Source: Rhyacophila brunnea (Eukaryota > Arthropoda > Insecta > Trichoptera > Rhyacophilidae). From it: 64,000 nucleotides of DNA. Below, piece after piece: positions 46,336-58,669 of this stretch. The stretch covers positions 186,001 to 250,000 of the forward strand of contig JAGYXB010001758.1 of assembly GCA_022495005.1 (NCBI GenBank), given 5' to 3'. Each line of letters begins with the position of its first letter. The stretch's first letter is position 1. The position numbers were made by a program, and so were the translations under genes. The notes below the pieces were generated by a model that saw only the letters and a program-made list of their open reading frames with translations, was not told the DNA's origin and searched no databases.

Positions 46336-47730
46336 AATAATTACAAAATAAAAAGAACTTTTTATATACATCATTTTTAAATTTTCTGTTGAATTATTAT
46401 GCTCAATATGCTCAAACTTGTACTTGATATGAAGTAAATAAAAACAAACAAACAAACAAATATAGAATACTGAAATGTCATTTTGACATTTCATTTTGAT
46501 TTCCATATTAACGCACGTATATATTAATAATTTAGCTACTAGGACCACCCCCTTAGCAACCAAAAATAGTCTTTTACTTTTTATGGATTTTTCTGAAATA
46601 ACTTTCCATACAAAACAGAATTAACTGAAAATGAATTCAATTCTGCTTAAAGATGGCTAAAAGCATTAAAATGATGAATGCATTGGCATCGTGTTCTGAT
46701 ATATTCTAAAAGTTTCAAATGTCTAGCTAGTCGGGAAGTTAGTTAAAAATCGATTGCCACCACCCGAAAACAACCACCGGAAAAATAAGAATTCGAGCTA
46801 ATAAAAACACTTTTAAAATCTAACAGATTTATTTTTATAAAACATATTATGAAATTAGATAAATATGTTAATATTTTCCAAAAAAAATTAGTGCGCTTCG
46901 GTACGTAAAAATTTTCATTCCATATCTTACACAATTTTGTACGAATCATTTTTGAGAACCCATATTTTCAATTTCTTTTATCTACTTAATCTTATTACTA
47001 TAAAAGATTGAATATATTTAATATGACGACTTATTACGATGGCAATTATTTCAACATAAAATTTGCTCATCCTTGTTACTGAGAATCGTGATCATCCTGA
47101 CATAAAAACAGCGACAATAGATCAAATGGTCCCACCAAACCACTGCTGTCACATCCACACTCGGTTTTAATCGGACGTACCGTATTAAAGAATCCTACGG
47201 TTAGTCGTGAAGCATTTATTATGAAAAAAAATAATGAGTCGTCATACATACTACAAACGAGAATATACTAACTTTTGTTTTATATTTTACAACATTTTTC
47301 TTAACTCGTATTCTTATTTGTCCGGTGGTTCTTTATCCAGTACAAATCTTGCAATCGATTTTTAACTAACTTCCCGACTAGCTAGATATTTGATATTTGA
47401 TACACGATGCCAATGCATTTTTTAAATACTTTTAGCCATCTTTAAGTAGAATTGAATTCATTTTCAGTTAATTCTGTTTTGTATGAAAAGTTATTTTGAC
47501 ACCATTATTGGTTGCCAAGGGTCTGGGGTCCTACCAACTAAATTATTAATATATACGTGCGTTACTATGGAAATGAATATAACATGTCAAAATGACATTT
47601 CAGTATTATTTCTATTAAGTACAAATTTTTTGATCGTTTAAGCTAGTCAAGTCAAGTTTATATTATGATTCAACAGAAAATTTAAAAACGTTGTATATAA
47701 AAAAATCTTTTTATCTTGTAATTATTATTG
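46336..47730. mobile_element. Large inverted repeat (arms ~420-460 bp, loop ~0.5 kb)
   Basis: The left arm (about 46340-46800) and right arm (about 47308-47728) are reverse complements with moderate divergence. Examples are CTAGTCGGGAAGTTAGTTAA against TTAACTAACTTCCCGACTAG, and ATTAACTGAAAATGAATTCA against its complement. The loop has no recognised ORF. A single-arm copy lies at 23.70-23.86 kb, which points to a mobile family and not a local inversion. Confidence 0.85.
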
Positions 47731-48825
47731 TTTAGTTTTTGTCTGTTACACCAATTGATAACAGGTATAAACAAATATGTCTATTTGTCGTATATTTAAA
47801 AAAAGTTACCTATTTTTTATCTATATATGAGTAGGTATAAGTGGAATAAAATACTGTGGATAAAAATATATATTTATTACCTAGTAACTACTTTTAATAG
47901 TGGTATGTAAAATACACGTGTTTGATGCTAGGGTAAAAACCGAACCCAATCCCCTAACTGTCTTATATACAATATTTTATTTTTCACTCTAATGAAATTG
48001 ACGTCCGCCATTGTTATTTTTACCTGTTTCCTTCTAGGATCGTTTGTCACGTCATTTTCTTACCTGTTTTTTAATTCCGCACACCACTCAAACACACTCC
48101 ACTTTTATAGTATTTTCAGCATATACCACTGTCAACAGTTCTAACGTTTAAGTTGCGATTTTTCCGATTTTCACAGAAAATTTGATGTTATCCTTATCTA
48201 AATTATTGATCGCTCATTTTGTGCATAATACGTAATACTTAACTCTGTTAACAACTAACTAACAACTGGCTTTGTTAGTTTAAATTTTATGCACGCAATT
48301 TTGATCAATATAATAATCACGAGCGACACTACTTGACCAGCCCGTGAATTAAATTTTCGTAGGCAGTATTGCAATTTCCATTTACAAAAATATATCAAAT
48401 TTGGTAATAAAACAAGCTAGATGTCAGAAAGATGATAGATTAAAAAAAAACTGTCCAAAAACTAGCATTTCAAAAAATGTGTCATAATTATAAACATTGT
48501 TTTTACCAGAACAAAGATCTAAAAAGAATTTTAAATTAAAAATGATTTCCAAGTAAGAAATTTAGTCATCATTTTATATGTAGGTAATATTAAGTTTATA
48601 ATTATAAGATATATATACCTACTTATAGTACTTATGTCTTGATTTACCTGTCTGAATCGCAGTATAACCCAGCACACATACAGCACAATATCTCTGTCTG
48701 CGCATTGAATACACTGAACGCATCAACAATAATGTTGACAGGTGACACTGCCACCTGATATTTATTTCCAGTAAGATAATTATATTAAGTACAAAAGACC
48801 AACATGTTTATTTTCAAACAAATCG
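47731..48825. other. Intronic stretch, nothing recognised
   Basis: AT-rich, no shared repeats or coding signals noticed. Confidence 0.5.
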
Positions 48826-49052
48826 AGCGGCTTAAGCGTCGGCCTATAACGTCGTCGGTCGCAGGTTCAAATCCTGGGTGTAGAAATTATAACATATTGT
48901 TTTTCAATTTGTGTTATGAGTCAGAGTATGGACCTAATAGGTTGAGCAAGTGGCTAAGATCCATTTTTAGTAAAAACAAAAATCTGTTAATACAAACCTT
49001 CACTCTGTGATAATAGACCCATAATATGACCTTATTAGAATCGGACAAGGTA
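48826..49052 (+). repeat. SINE1 copy
   Basis: Head CGAGCGGCTTAAGCGTCGGC, B box CAGGTTCAAATCCTGGGTGT, body TATGGACCTAATAGGTTGAG, and 3' end GACCTTATTAGAATCGGACA. Confidence 0.85.
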
Positions 49053-50044
49053 AAAGAATGAAAAGATTTAATATGCTGTTTGCTGTGCTGAAAAACGCTA
49101 GATTTAACGTCATACGACAAATGAAATTTTTGCAAGCTAGATGCCTATTCAAAAATAATAGAACTGCTAATAAAAACGCTGAGTTGGCAACGCTAGTCGT
49201 AGATGTATTTAAGTAAGTAATACTATGTATGATGCATTAGGCTTAAGGTCACCATCCGAGAAATCCAGACTGAGGTAATAATATTTCTTCAGCAAAATGA
49301 AGGTTAAATTATATTTTGTATAACGTATTTATTATATGTCTGCCGATAATATCATTATAAGTAATACAGGAATTATTTATGAAACGTCTTTTCATATAAT
49401 ATATTTTATGATTAGAAGTGAAATGGTATAGTTATGAGTTATCTCAATTTATTGGGTGCTTTGATAACATAAAGTAAAAATGAATGAAGACATAATATTA
49501 TTATTGAGTTTGATTACGTATTTATTACTTCCCGTTTATGTTTCGTAATATTTACGAAAATATTACTTTTTCTCAGTGTTTTATAAAAAAAATAATGAAG
49601 TCTGTTTAGTGTATAACCGCTTCTGTAAGGGTGGCAATTAATAGCATTTTTGTTTGGCAAACATCCACAAAAAAAGTATTCACACTTAAAAAAGGCAAAA
49701 TTTCACCACGGATGTAGTTTGCTTTGCTAAATTTGCAACTGGTGGTGTTGAATGAATAATTGTTACATGATAATAATAAATAATAAAATAAAAAAGCCTT
49801 TTTATTTCTTACAAACAAAAGTAAATGACAGTTAAATGACTATATCTAATGAATATATTATATATAACCTATGAATATATCTTTTATGTATATATCTATC
49901 TATGATTGTATTATCTACTTATTTTCTAGTTTATATAATATTAATTATTATTAGTTTTTATATTTTTGTATAATACATATTATATATATATTAAGATTTT
50001 TTATTTTGTATATAATACTATTAGATAATGTTTATAAATTAAAC
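49053..50044. other. Intronic stretch, nothing recognised
   Basis: AT-rich, with long TATA-type simple stretches at 49840-50030. Confidence 0.5.
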
Positions 50045-50255
50045 AGTGATATGTAATTACTTTGTTTGGTTTGTAAGAACCCCTCTTCGGGTGAAGGCCT
50101 TTTCCAAAGAGTCCCACTGGGCTCTCTTTTTGGCTATTTGTAGCCAATTTGGGCCCGCTGTCTTTATGATGTCGTCTTGCCATCTCGCATGGGGTCTTCC
50201 TCTATAGCGTTTCCCTTTTGGGCCGTTCCATGAAGTAATTATTTTTGTCATTCTA
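50045..50255 (-). mobile_element. Non-LTR retrotransposon ORF C-terminal fragment, minus strand
   Basis: The minus-strand frame from 50251 down to 50057 reads GKRYRGRPHARWQDDI, then AGPNWLQIAKKRAQWDSLEK and FTRRGVLTN before its stop. The GRPxxRWxDDI and AGxxW phrases are hallmarks of the C-terminal end of insect endonuclease/reverse-transcriptase polyproteins (RTE/CR1-like). It is 5'-truncated, but this short frame is intact. It differs from the element at 55.2 kb, so at least two such families are present. Confidence 0.8.
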
Positions 50256-50589
50256 ACATGATACTATAATATAATTCAATACAAAAATGGAGATGGAATT
50301 ATAGATAAATGAATATAGATAGTATATAATAATAGGTGTCTTTAGTAAAATATACATTTTTTAAATTCGAAATATGCATCGAAGAAAGCCGGCGAAATTT
50401 TAGAGGACGACAATTTTTTTTTACAGTTTGGTTTTCATTTTTATATTAAAATGTTAAAAAGTTAGTAATCGTTGTGTTTTACAAATTAAAATTTATTTAT
50501 TTTACGTAAAATAAATATGAATTAAAACTTTAAGGCGTTAATGAGATGATATAAAAATAAATGAAAGCACACCAGGTGAACTAAGTAGA

Positions 50590-50815
50590 CCCACCTAAAA
50601 AAAAACTTAAACTCACCTCACGTAAGTAGAATATATCAATATACAAAACAATTTTGATTAAACACAGTAGTTATTGCCCTCCCAATTCGCGTGACCAATG
50701 GTACGTTAGTTCTGCAGTTTCTGAGAACAAACAACGGATACTCCATATATTCTAAGATATTAGAGACACCCAAGTCAATACTGCCAAGTATGGCAGTGTT
50801 TTCATTTACACCGCG
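50590..50815 (-). mobile_element. Non-LTR retrotransposon 3' coding end (DIF family), minus strand
   Basis: The minus strand has CTGCCATACTTGGCAGTATT, GCGAATTGGGAGGGCAATAA and TTGATATATTCTACTTACGT. It is parallel to 21.9-22.1 kb (TAATTGGGAAGGCAATAGCT, TTGATATAATATTCCACCTA) and to 54.2 kb. Confidence 0.6.
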
Positions 50816-53015
50816 TAAAATTTTGAAAAATATGCACCTAAATATATATATATTTTAAACTACAGTATGTAACAGTGGCGAAAGGTGGAGGTAGGCTATT
50901 AAGATCCGACATAAATAGTACACACTAAACCTTTTCAGTCATACGTATGTGTTTCCATTAAACTAAAACTACAATTTACAGATTTACAGACCAAGCAATA
51001 GTAGATAATAATAAGAAAATATTTGTCTATCTATAAAATATCTTAAATTATGCCATTAAATCCTACATAAGTTCATATACAGAACAATATTTTTTATCGA
51101 TTGTGCTTTGCGTAGGTATAAATTAATGAATTTAAAAAAATATATGTATTTTTAATTCAATGAAAACAAATAAGTATGAATGAAAAAGTGCACTAATTTG
51201 TCGGATCACCCGTAGTACACCAAAACTATTAATATTTGATTTAGGCAGGGTTTAATTGATTGTTTGAAACTAACAATCACCATCTGTAAATTGTAGTCAA
51301 AACAAACACGTTTAACTGACAAAATTTAATGTGCGCTGTTTATGTCAAATCTTATCAGCCTACTTTCACCGTTCGCCACTGGTATGTAAGCATACATATG
51401 ATATATCCTTCCATTCAAACAAATGTCAACAAAGGCTATTGTAGAAAAGAATAGATAAAATGTAAAAATCCAATTTCAGCGCAATTATTTCGTAATGTCT
51501 TATACTAAACTAATCATAGTATCACAAAATCATTTTATAATACTTTATACGCAGGAATATGTACAGAGTACAGTCATACTTGATTATAATACAAATCTGG
51601 GAAAATAGGTATTGGTTCCTAATTCGATATATTGTACTAAATAGTTTTCTTGTAGTTGTTTATCGGACGTAAATGGGGTGGCTTTTTAAATTTTGCACAG
51701 TATCCATCTCAGTTGAGAGTGATCTATATTAGTCAAGCAATTTTGACCCTAATTAGGTAGTGTTACACCCCCGAATAGCCCCCATTTGGGGATGTCTCTG
51801 TGTATCTGGAGAGGCCCGAGTCGGTATCAAACCAACAAATAGTAAGGGTTGATTGCGAAAATATTTAAATAATGTTAAATATTTGACCGGCAACATTGTC
51901 TAAATGCCGTTAAAAAAAATACGAACGGCAACGCCGCATTTGTACGGCTCGTAAGCGACCGTTTGTTTTAGCGGGAGAAGCATTTTTGACAGCAACGCAG
52001 TTAGCAGTGTTAACCTTGCTATCCGCCAAAATTAAATTGAAAAGAATTTGTATAAAAATGTAACCATTAGATAATATTAAACGTAGATACGTCTCGCCGT
52101 TTCCAACACAATTCCGGTGTGTTATTTGTCCACCTCCAACTCCTGAATCCAGACGAAAAACCACAAAGAATAAAAGTGACAGCGTGTTTTCACTTTCTAA
52201 AATGGAGTGAGATGACAGATAGTACTCACATTTGAACAAAATAATATTTTATGTACATAAGTTTTATATTTTGTACTGCTCCAGATGCTAAAACACCTAG
52301 TTCCGCTACTACTGAGCCCATATATATGCCTCAATTTCTTTTATCGTACACACCATGTTGTTTGTATGTATAAAGGTGAACTTTGAACCCGCGAAACTCA
52401 CTTTTTTATTATTAAATTTATTGTAAACACTACCCTTGTTTTGTTTCAAATATGGTTCAGAGACAATATTGGTACTACAGAGAGATAATGAGGAATACTT
52501 TGTTATAATAATAAAATATATAAATATAATTATGTTCAGTGGATAAAGCTAAGATTATAATTAACTAAGATTCTTTGATACTAGAACATCGAATTTAACG
52601 AAATTAATTTTTTTTACGAATAACTAACCGTCCAACCGGTTTAAACCATATAAGAATTTAAAAAATATATATTATGGATGTAGGTTTGAGCAAAACAAGT
52701 TTTATTAGTGGCCACTATGCTAAACTGGCTCTCAGCTAGGTTTATTAGTTAATTATTGTAGAATAAGCAAATTTAGTACGTAATATTTTATTTTTGTCAT
52801 ACCAAACTGATCAGTTATTGACATGTCTTTTCACACAATTCTATTTTTTCTATGAATTCGGTTGGTTAACCATGTAAAATTACCCGGTTTTTTGGTTAGT
52901 TCAGAAACGAGCGGTTATTGGTTTTCCGGTTTCGATGCTCTACTTTACATTGTCGTGAAAAATTGCCAGAATAATTTATACACATCAGACGTTTTAGATA
53001 ATATAGTATATTCTT
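50816..53015. other. Intronic stretch, nothing recognised
   Basis: 51680-52240 is less AT-rich with a 109-codon minus frame (51910-52239) that has no motif I know. The rest is AT-rich. Confidence 0.4.
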
Positions 53016-53023
53016 AAAAAATC

Positions 53024-53232
53024 GATACTGTTCGGTTATCAGGAATACAGCGGAAAATACATTTTGAAAATACCCGATATACTGTATTATTTGTTAGTTT
53101 GGGTTAGTTTAGGTTAGGTTAGGTTGGATATGGTTAGGTTAGGTTTGGTTAGGTTAACTTAACAAATAATCCAGTTTATCGGCTATTTTCAAAATGTGTT
53201 TTCCGCTGTATTCCTGATAACCGAACAGTACC
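53024..53232. mobile_element. Palindromic GGTTAGGTT MITE, copy D, with 8-bp TSD
   Basis: Starts GATACTGTTCGGTTATCAGG and ends CCTGATAACCGAACAGTACC, with the variable GGTTAGGTTAGG core. AAAAAATC flanks both sides (53016-53023, 53233-53240). Confidence 0.92.
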
Positions 53233-54109
53233 AAAAAATCTATTCCATATAACATTTTTTTTCTATGATTAAAATGTATCTTTGACATACAATATACTTT
53301 AAAAAGCCAATTACCACGTTATTTATATTAGAAAACTACTACTTTTTTAACATTAGTGTCAATTATAATATCGTCTTACGTTTGTAATAATATAATATAA
53401 TTTCATTTAATTAATTATATTTTGTACAATAATCAAAAATATGTTTTCACTTCAATAACTTTTCCAATAGGTAGGTGTGTTTCTGAAATTTTCCTGTGTT
53501 ATGTACATACTTTCAATATAATAATGTATCCTCTTTCTATAATAACAATAACAATGGTAATATAATTATTACTTAAGTGCACTTATAAACAAATCGTGGT
53601 CGAGGAAAAAACTTTTTTGAAACAATTTAATGTCGAAATAAATAACATCCATTAGGCCGTAAATTGCATTTCCTGCTACACTACTGTGATGCAGTTTTTA
53701 AAAATCATTTGAATGCTTGCCAAAAGATGAGCGATACACATAACTGTAATAAAATAATCCATTTAAATAATTTAATGTACCTATTAGTTGTCATGCTTAC
53801 TACTTCGAATGGATTAAGTACAAGGCTTCAAACATATTATGTTATAATTAATTATTTTTTTAATATATATCGCTAATCTTTTTTATGTGCCCCTCCCAGT
53901 GACAGCATTCTTTATTTTCTTTAGTTTAAATTACATGGTGGATCTATTATTTGGAGCCCACATCAGTCCAAGAATAGCGGAGTTAATTCAAAAGAAATCT
54001 TTGAGACTCCGTTAGTTGAAACTATGTCGATACTATCCATGACTTCATCTGACAGACTTTCTCTTAAATTTGCTTACACACTATAGAAATAACAGCTGGA
54101 AAATATATA

Positions 54110-54320
54110 TATTTGGATACATTTTTTTTCTAGTTTAAATAAAAATTCTGGCATTATTGGTAGTATCGATGTGTTCCTGATAATTATTTTGGTAACGTTG
54201 GTTCTCTTAACCTGTCATTGGTAATAACAATTGGGAGGGCAATGTGCTCAACTAGTTTGCTTCGGATATTGATATATTCTACTTGGGTGTTGACGATTGG
54301 TTGCGCTTTTTATAGTGGAC
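54110..54320 (+). mobile_element. Non-LTR retrotransposon 3' coding end (DIF family)
   Basis: AACAATTGGGAGGGCAATGT and TTGCTTCGGATATTGATATA match the 50.6-50.7 kb (minus) and 22.0 kb copies. It is truncated at about 54320. Confidence 0.55.
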
Positions 54321-54379
54321 TGTAATTGATTTTGATGGAATGATTGTGACACTAGACGTGTATGCTAGGGGGCGGGGGT

Positions 54380-54475
54380 GGTTATACGGGAGTTAGTCCA
54401 GGTGATATCTACTATCCGCGCCCGATGGTGCTTAACTTCGGTGATCGGAAGAGAGCGTTCGACCACTCGGCTGGT
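54380..54475 (-). repeat. 5S rRNA-like sequence (pseudogene or 5S-derived SINE head)
   Basis: On the minus strand, TTCCGATCACCGAAGTTAAG followed by CACCATCGGGCGCGGATAGT reproduces the highly conserved middle of animal 5S rRNA, including the region of the internal Pol III box A. The first about 30 and last about 40 bases of 5S rRNA are strongly diverged, so it is not a functional gene. 5S-derived SINEs (SINE3 class) and 5S pseudogenes both exist in animals; one copy in the window cannot tell them apart. Confidence 0.75.
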
Positions 54476-54599
54476 AACATTCTGTGTAACGCTGGATTTT
54501 GTGCACACAATTTTAATATCACGGTCAACAGTAAGACATATACATGTCAACAATATTTTATTAAACCCATTTGTAAGGTGGTCTAGAATCTAGATAAAC

Positions 54600-55223
54600 A
54601 CCAACATAGTCATTATTGAGACTAAAAACATAATATATTTATATGCTTAAGTGTTTATTAATAGAAAGACATGACATATTTTTTTCTTAATTACTATCGT
54701 CATTATTTCTTAGTGATAGCTTAGCTACTGTGAAAGTAATTCCAGCATACTGATGTGTAAAACCTTCAAATTTATATTACGAGTTTTTCTACTATTTCTC
54801 CACAGTTGTTAATGGTATTGCATTAGCTAGTGTACCATGTCTTATATCACGTGAGTTATTATCAGTAACCCCCAGTAACTGCGGAAAGGTTTCCAAGAAT
54901 GAAATAAATTGTTTAAACGCTCAGTCAAAAGGGAACATGAGGTCACGTTAAAATGTTTTCACGTCAATAATTTAACACTGGCCATACATCGATGCATGAC
55001 CGTGAAGATGTAGTTCTATATTATAGTCTGGTTTGTAGTAATTACTTTTTAGTATAAGAAAAATAATAGCAATCTACGGCAGTGGTATTCAAACTGTGGT
55101 CCGCGGCTAAAACCCAAGGGCGTCGCAAGCTGTTTATACGCCATAATTATGGATTTCATTATTGCACCCGTTTGTGACCTCTAAAGTATCTTTTAACGAT
55201 ATATTTTATATATATCGTTATTT
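54600..55223. other. Intronic stretch, nothing recognised
   Basis: AT-rich, no shared repeats noticed. Confidence 0.45.
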
Positions 55224-55249
55224 TTGATATACAATAATATTATGTATAC

Positions 55250-56198
55250 AGCATGCGTGAAACTTTACATACGGTCGTGTAAATTCCGCATTAACAAAGG
55301 TGTCCAGCAAGGTGATACCATTTCACCTAAACTATTCACCGCTACTCTTGAGGACTTATTTAGGAAACTTGATTGGGAGGAAAAAGGTGTTCCAATTAAC
55401 GAAGAGCACCTTAGTCACCTGCGCTTTGCAGATGATATTGTTATACTCTCACAAGACCCGAAAGACCTCCAAGGTAGAATGGAAGAACTCGCGGATGTCA
55501 GTCAAACGGTCGGTCTAAAGATAAATGTCTCAAAGACAAACGTGATGAGGAACTGTTTTTCGGACCCTGCGATTATCTGTATTTCTGGCACCCAACTCGA
55601 GCAAGTCAGCAGCTACATCTATCTCGGACAGCAGGTGTCCATAGACGGAAGCATGCACGATAAAATTGCTCGAAGAACAAAGCTGGGATGGAGTGCTTTC
55701 GGATGTCTGAATAGTATCTTCAAGAGTGACCTACCATTATGTCTTAAGCGTAGGGAGTTCAACCAATGTGTGCTACCCGTGATCACGTATGGCTGCGAGA
55801 CGTGGACCCTCAACACGAGAGATTTCCAAAAGTTAAGTGTCACACAGCGAGGCATGGAGATGTGCATGTTGGGCATCACGCGAAAGGACCGTAAGAGAAA
55901 CGAATGAGTTAGGAAGCAGACAAGAGTACGCGATGTAATAGACGTTGCCAAACAGCTGAAATGGAGATGGGCGGGGCACATTTCTCGCCGAAAGGACGGC
56001 CGCTGGACAAATGCCGTCATCCAATGGTACCCAAGGGGTACGAAACGGCCACAGGGTCGCCCTAAAAGCCGCTGGATTGACGGACTGGTAAAGTTCGGCG
56101 GAAATACGTAGCAGCGAACGACACAGGACCGAGAGAGTTTGAGAAAGCTTGGGGAGGCCTTCATCCAGCAGTGGATTGACCCCGGCTGATGATGATGT
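55250..56198 (+). mobile_element. RTE-type non-LTR retrotransposon, 5'-truncated, two nonsense mutations
   Basis: The frame open to 55907 carries reverse transcriptase motifs: GVQQGDTISPKLF (motif B region), then LRFADDIVILS with the F-A-D-D catalytic box, then GLKINVSKTNVM. After the TGA at 55905-55907 the same frame continues (RVRDVIDVAKQLKWRWAGH, GRPKSRWIDGL) through a TAG at 56109-56111. It reaches a terminal TGA at 56187-56189, immediately followed by a GATGATGATG tail. Both internal stops fall where related proteins have tryptophan. The endonuclease and the first RT motifs are missing. Low decay and no indels suggest a fairly recent insertion. Minus-strand frames here are shadows. Confidence 0.9.
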
Positions 56199-56209
56199 AT
56201 ACTTAAGTT

Positions 56210-57230
56210 TACGTGGATTCACAATCTGAGATAAATGCAGAAAGATGATGTGCCATTTGCCTATGAGGTCATGTGTTGCTTAGAGGCGGCAAAATAAGGA
56301 ATTAAAGTGAATAATGGCCCATTTACACGTGCTTGGATTTATTGACTATATTAAGTATTGTCACGACGAAAATGCAAATATAAACACATATTATCGTACA
56401 TATTGCAAGACTGCATGCATGGATCAAAACAGTTTAGTGGCTTTTGAATTTGCACGCCATTGTTGCAACTTGCGTGACGTATGCGCGTGTGCAGTATAAC
56501 GATGGTGGTGAACCTGCCGATAAAAATACGAACTATACCACGCAGACCATTTTGACGTTTATCGATTTACCAATTTCTATAGTACTAATATAAGTAATTA
56601 TATAAAGACAACAACGCGTTTCGCTTACTTTTGAAAAATGAGATTGGCGAGACAGTCAGTACTTCGCGTGCTGTAACTTATTAACATTTATTATCGTTAA
56701 TTTACACACTATTGTACACACACAGTAAATCTATGTACAAGCACTATAATACTTTTAAAAGTAGATTCCACAGAATCAATAAATTTTTCGCCTCTGTTGC
56801 TATTAATCTATATATTGGTAAACATCAGATTTATTTTCTTCTATCCATTTAGAATAACAAAATATATAGTACTTGAATTAGTAAACACATCAAATTTGAG
56901 AGTAAAAATAATATCAAGCGGCATTTAGCATCTATTTCAAGGCGGGAATGTCTATCTTTTCCTAGCCTTGAGTTCATCATTTGAGGTTAATAACGGATGG
57001 GATCGCTCATTCAACTAATTGGCAATTTTAGAACATAATTAGCATAGGAAAATGAAAAAGTTAGAAAACCACTTGTGTGGGGCATTATATCTTAAACTTT
57101 TCATTTCGTGGCGCAATTACTATCGATATAAATACTATAAAGATTATTTTATGCCGCCGGCACCTCAAAAAATGTTTTAGGTTACAAACCAATTGTAATT
57201 TGTACAAATTTAATTATAACTGAAAACATT
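56210..57230. other. Intronic stretch, nothing recognised
   Basis: The frame at 56314-56499 lies in a less AT-rich patch. It has several Cys/His residues but no known domain and no splice-site support. Confidence 0.4.
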
Positions 57231-57234
57231 TTTA

Positions 57235-57411
57235 GGTACAAGTCGGTTTACAGGAAGCCTGGCGGGAACCGCGCTAATTTTCATAGCCGATTTTGGCAAA
57301 ATTCATGAATGTAAACCTAACCTAATCTAACGTCACCTCACAAATAATCCAGTATATCAGCTATTTTAAAAATCTATTTGCCGCTGGCTTCCCTTAAACT
57401 GACTTAAAACC
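57235..57411. mobile_element. Palindromic GGTTAGGTT MITE, subfamily B copy
   Basis: Starts GGTACAAGTCGGTTTACAGG and ends GACTTAAAACC, with AATAATCCAGTATATCAGCT and a short CCTAACCTAATC core. The left arm is more diverged. No clear 8-bp duplication was read. Confidence 0.65.
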
Positions 57412-57639
57412 GATGTTTTTATTTATTACACATAGCAGACAAGCATTGAGAATGAATGATATTTTCATCAACCAGCATTTTACCGAGAGTTATTTTGTAA
57501 TATTTTATAAAACACGTTTTACCATTTATTTAATATTCACTTCAAGATAGTGGTGATGTTCCAACAATAATTAAATTTGATAACAAATATTTTATTTTTA
57601 TCTTTGAATATTAAATTTTTATCTTTGAATATAATTGCC

Positions 57640-57960
57640 TACTATAATTATTATCACATATTATGTAATTTAATACACTATAATTTTACATATATAATTT
57701 TGAAGAACACTTTCTGAGAGAGTATATTATAACCAATAGAAAAAATCTTTTTTTGAAAAAAGTAAGTCACCCCGACGGGGAATCGAACCCTGTATCTCCC
57801 GAGTTTACGCCTCGTCCGTTGCATTTATCCATTATGCTACGGCGTGAACTAATAGCAACAAATTTTAACTATTGGTCAATTATAATACCTACTCATCAGC
57901 GTTCTTCCAAATCAAGCAACTTTGGCAATCTATAATTTACTAATACTGGCACTATAATTT
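57640..57960 (-). repeat. SINE2 copy with tRNA-like head, minus strand
   Basis: The reverse complement has GCCGTAGCATAATGGATAAA (A box) and AGGGTTCGATTCCCCGTCGG (B box), resembling tRNA-Arg. A T-rich linker and the arm AACACTTTCTGAGAGAGTAT (shown + strand) follow. The 5' flank GTTGCTTGATTTGGAAGAAC-like body is shared with 16.98 kb. Confidence 0.78.
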
Positions 57961-58204
57961 TAATTTGTATTTAGAACGTTTCAAGAAATGTATCCAAAAT
58001 AAATGGCACATGTTTTATAAATTCGATTATCATTTATTCTCATTATTTTGCCACCTGTAATGAGTACAAACACCATCGGGTCAAATGTATTCATACACTT
58101 TGCCGGACACAAAACCCAGTACATTCCATGTGATACAACGCCTTACTCTATCGTGACATATTTTGTGTATAAGCTGAAGTAAGAACAAACCCAATTGATT
58201 TATA

Positions 58205-58646
58205 AAAAAACACTTTTGCCTATTATCTCGAGGGATGGTTTCCAATCCTGGTGTCCTAATGAACTTGAATTTACATGCACCTGTCAATTACCTACGTGGT
58301 AGCAGCCATGATTTATTCTGTCAAGCCTATCAGACACCATTAGCGAAGGGTGCAAGATTAGTTAATGCGCTCCCTACAGACATAGACATTTTCAATAATG
58401 TTCTTTGCATTTTGTTTTTGAAACTTTTTTTCTGTTTAAATTGTATGTTTTTTGTTTTCAAAATTTTATTTTCCTGATGTTTTAATTTAATTTTTTTCTG
58501 TTATATTATTATTATTATTATTATCTATATTCTCTTCTTCTCTTTTGTGAGGGAAATATTTGTTATAATGTAAATCTCATGTTGTATAGTCTTAATTTTA
58601 GATTTGTAATGTCCACAATGTTTTGTATTCTTAAATAAATAAATAA
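58205..58646 (+). mobile_element. Non-LTR retrotransposon 3' end (DIF family), next to the last Dpr exon
   Basis: The frame at 58235-58477 reads LNLHAPVNYLRGSSHDLFCQ, then LAKGARLVNALPTDIDIFNN, the C-terminal region of a jockey/CR1-like ORF. A T-rich 3' UTR follows with an ATT microsatellite (58502-58526) and GTAATGTCCACAATGTTTTG. It closes with the AAATAAATAAATAA tail at 58633-58646. The Dpr acceptor AG is at 58668-58669. Confidence 0.75.
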
Positions 58647-58669
58647 TATTTTTTTCCTTTTTTTTACAG

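Larger units (their letters stand above)
25405..58669 (+). other. Large (33.3 kb) phase-1 intron of the Dpr-like gene
   Basis: The interval runs from the GTAAGT donor to the TTTTTTTACAG acceptor. It interrupts a codon after its first base. It is filled with transposon remnants, listed individually, and no convincing nested gene was found. Long introns are usual for insect dpr genes. Confidence 0.8.

Noticed and set aside
54380..54475. Functional 5S rRNA gene
   Set aside because: Only the central part matches; both ends, needed for helix I and box C, have diverged.
55619..56222. Long minus-strand open frames of 181 and 129 codons
   Set aside because: They lie opposite the RTE reverse transcriptase frame, which has clear catalytic motifs; the minus frames have none and are shadows.
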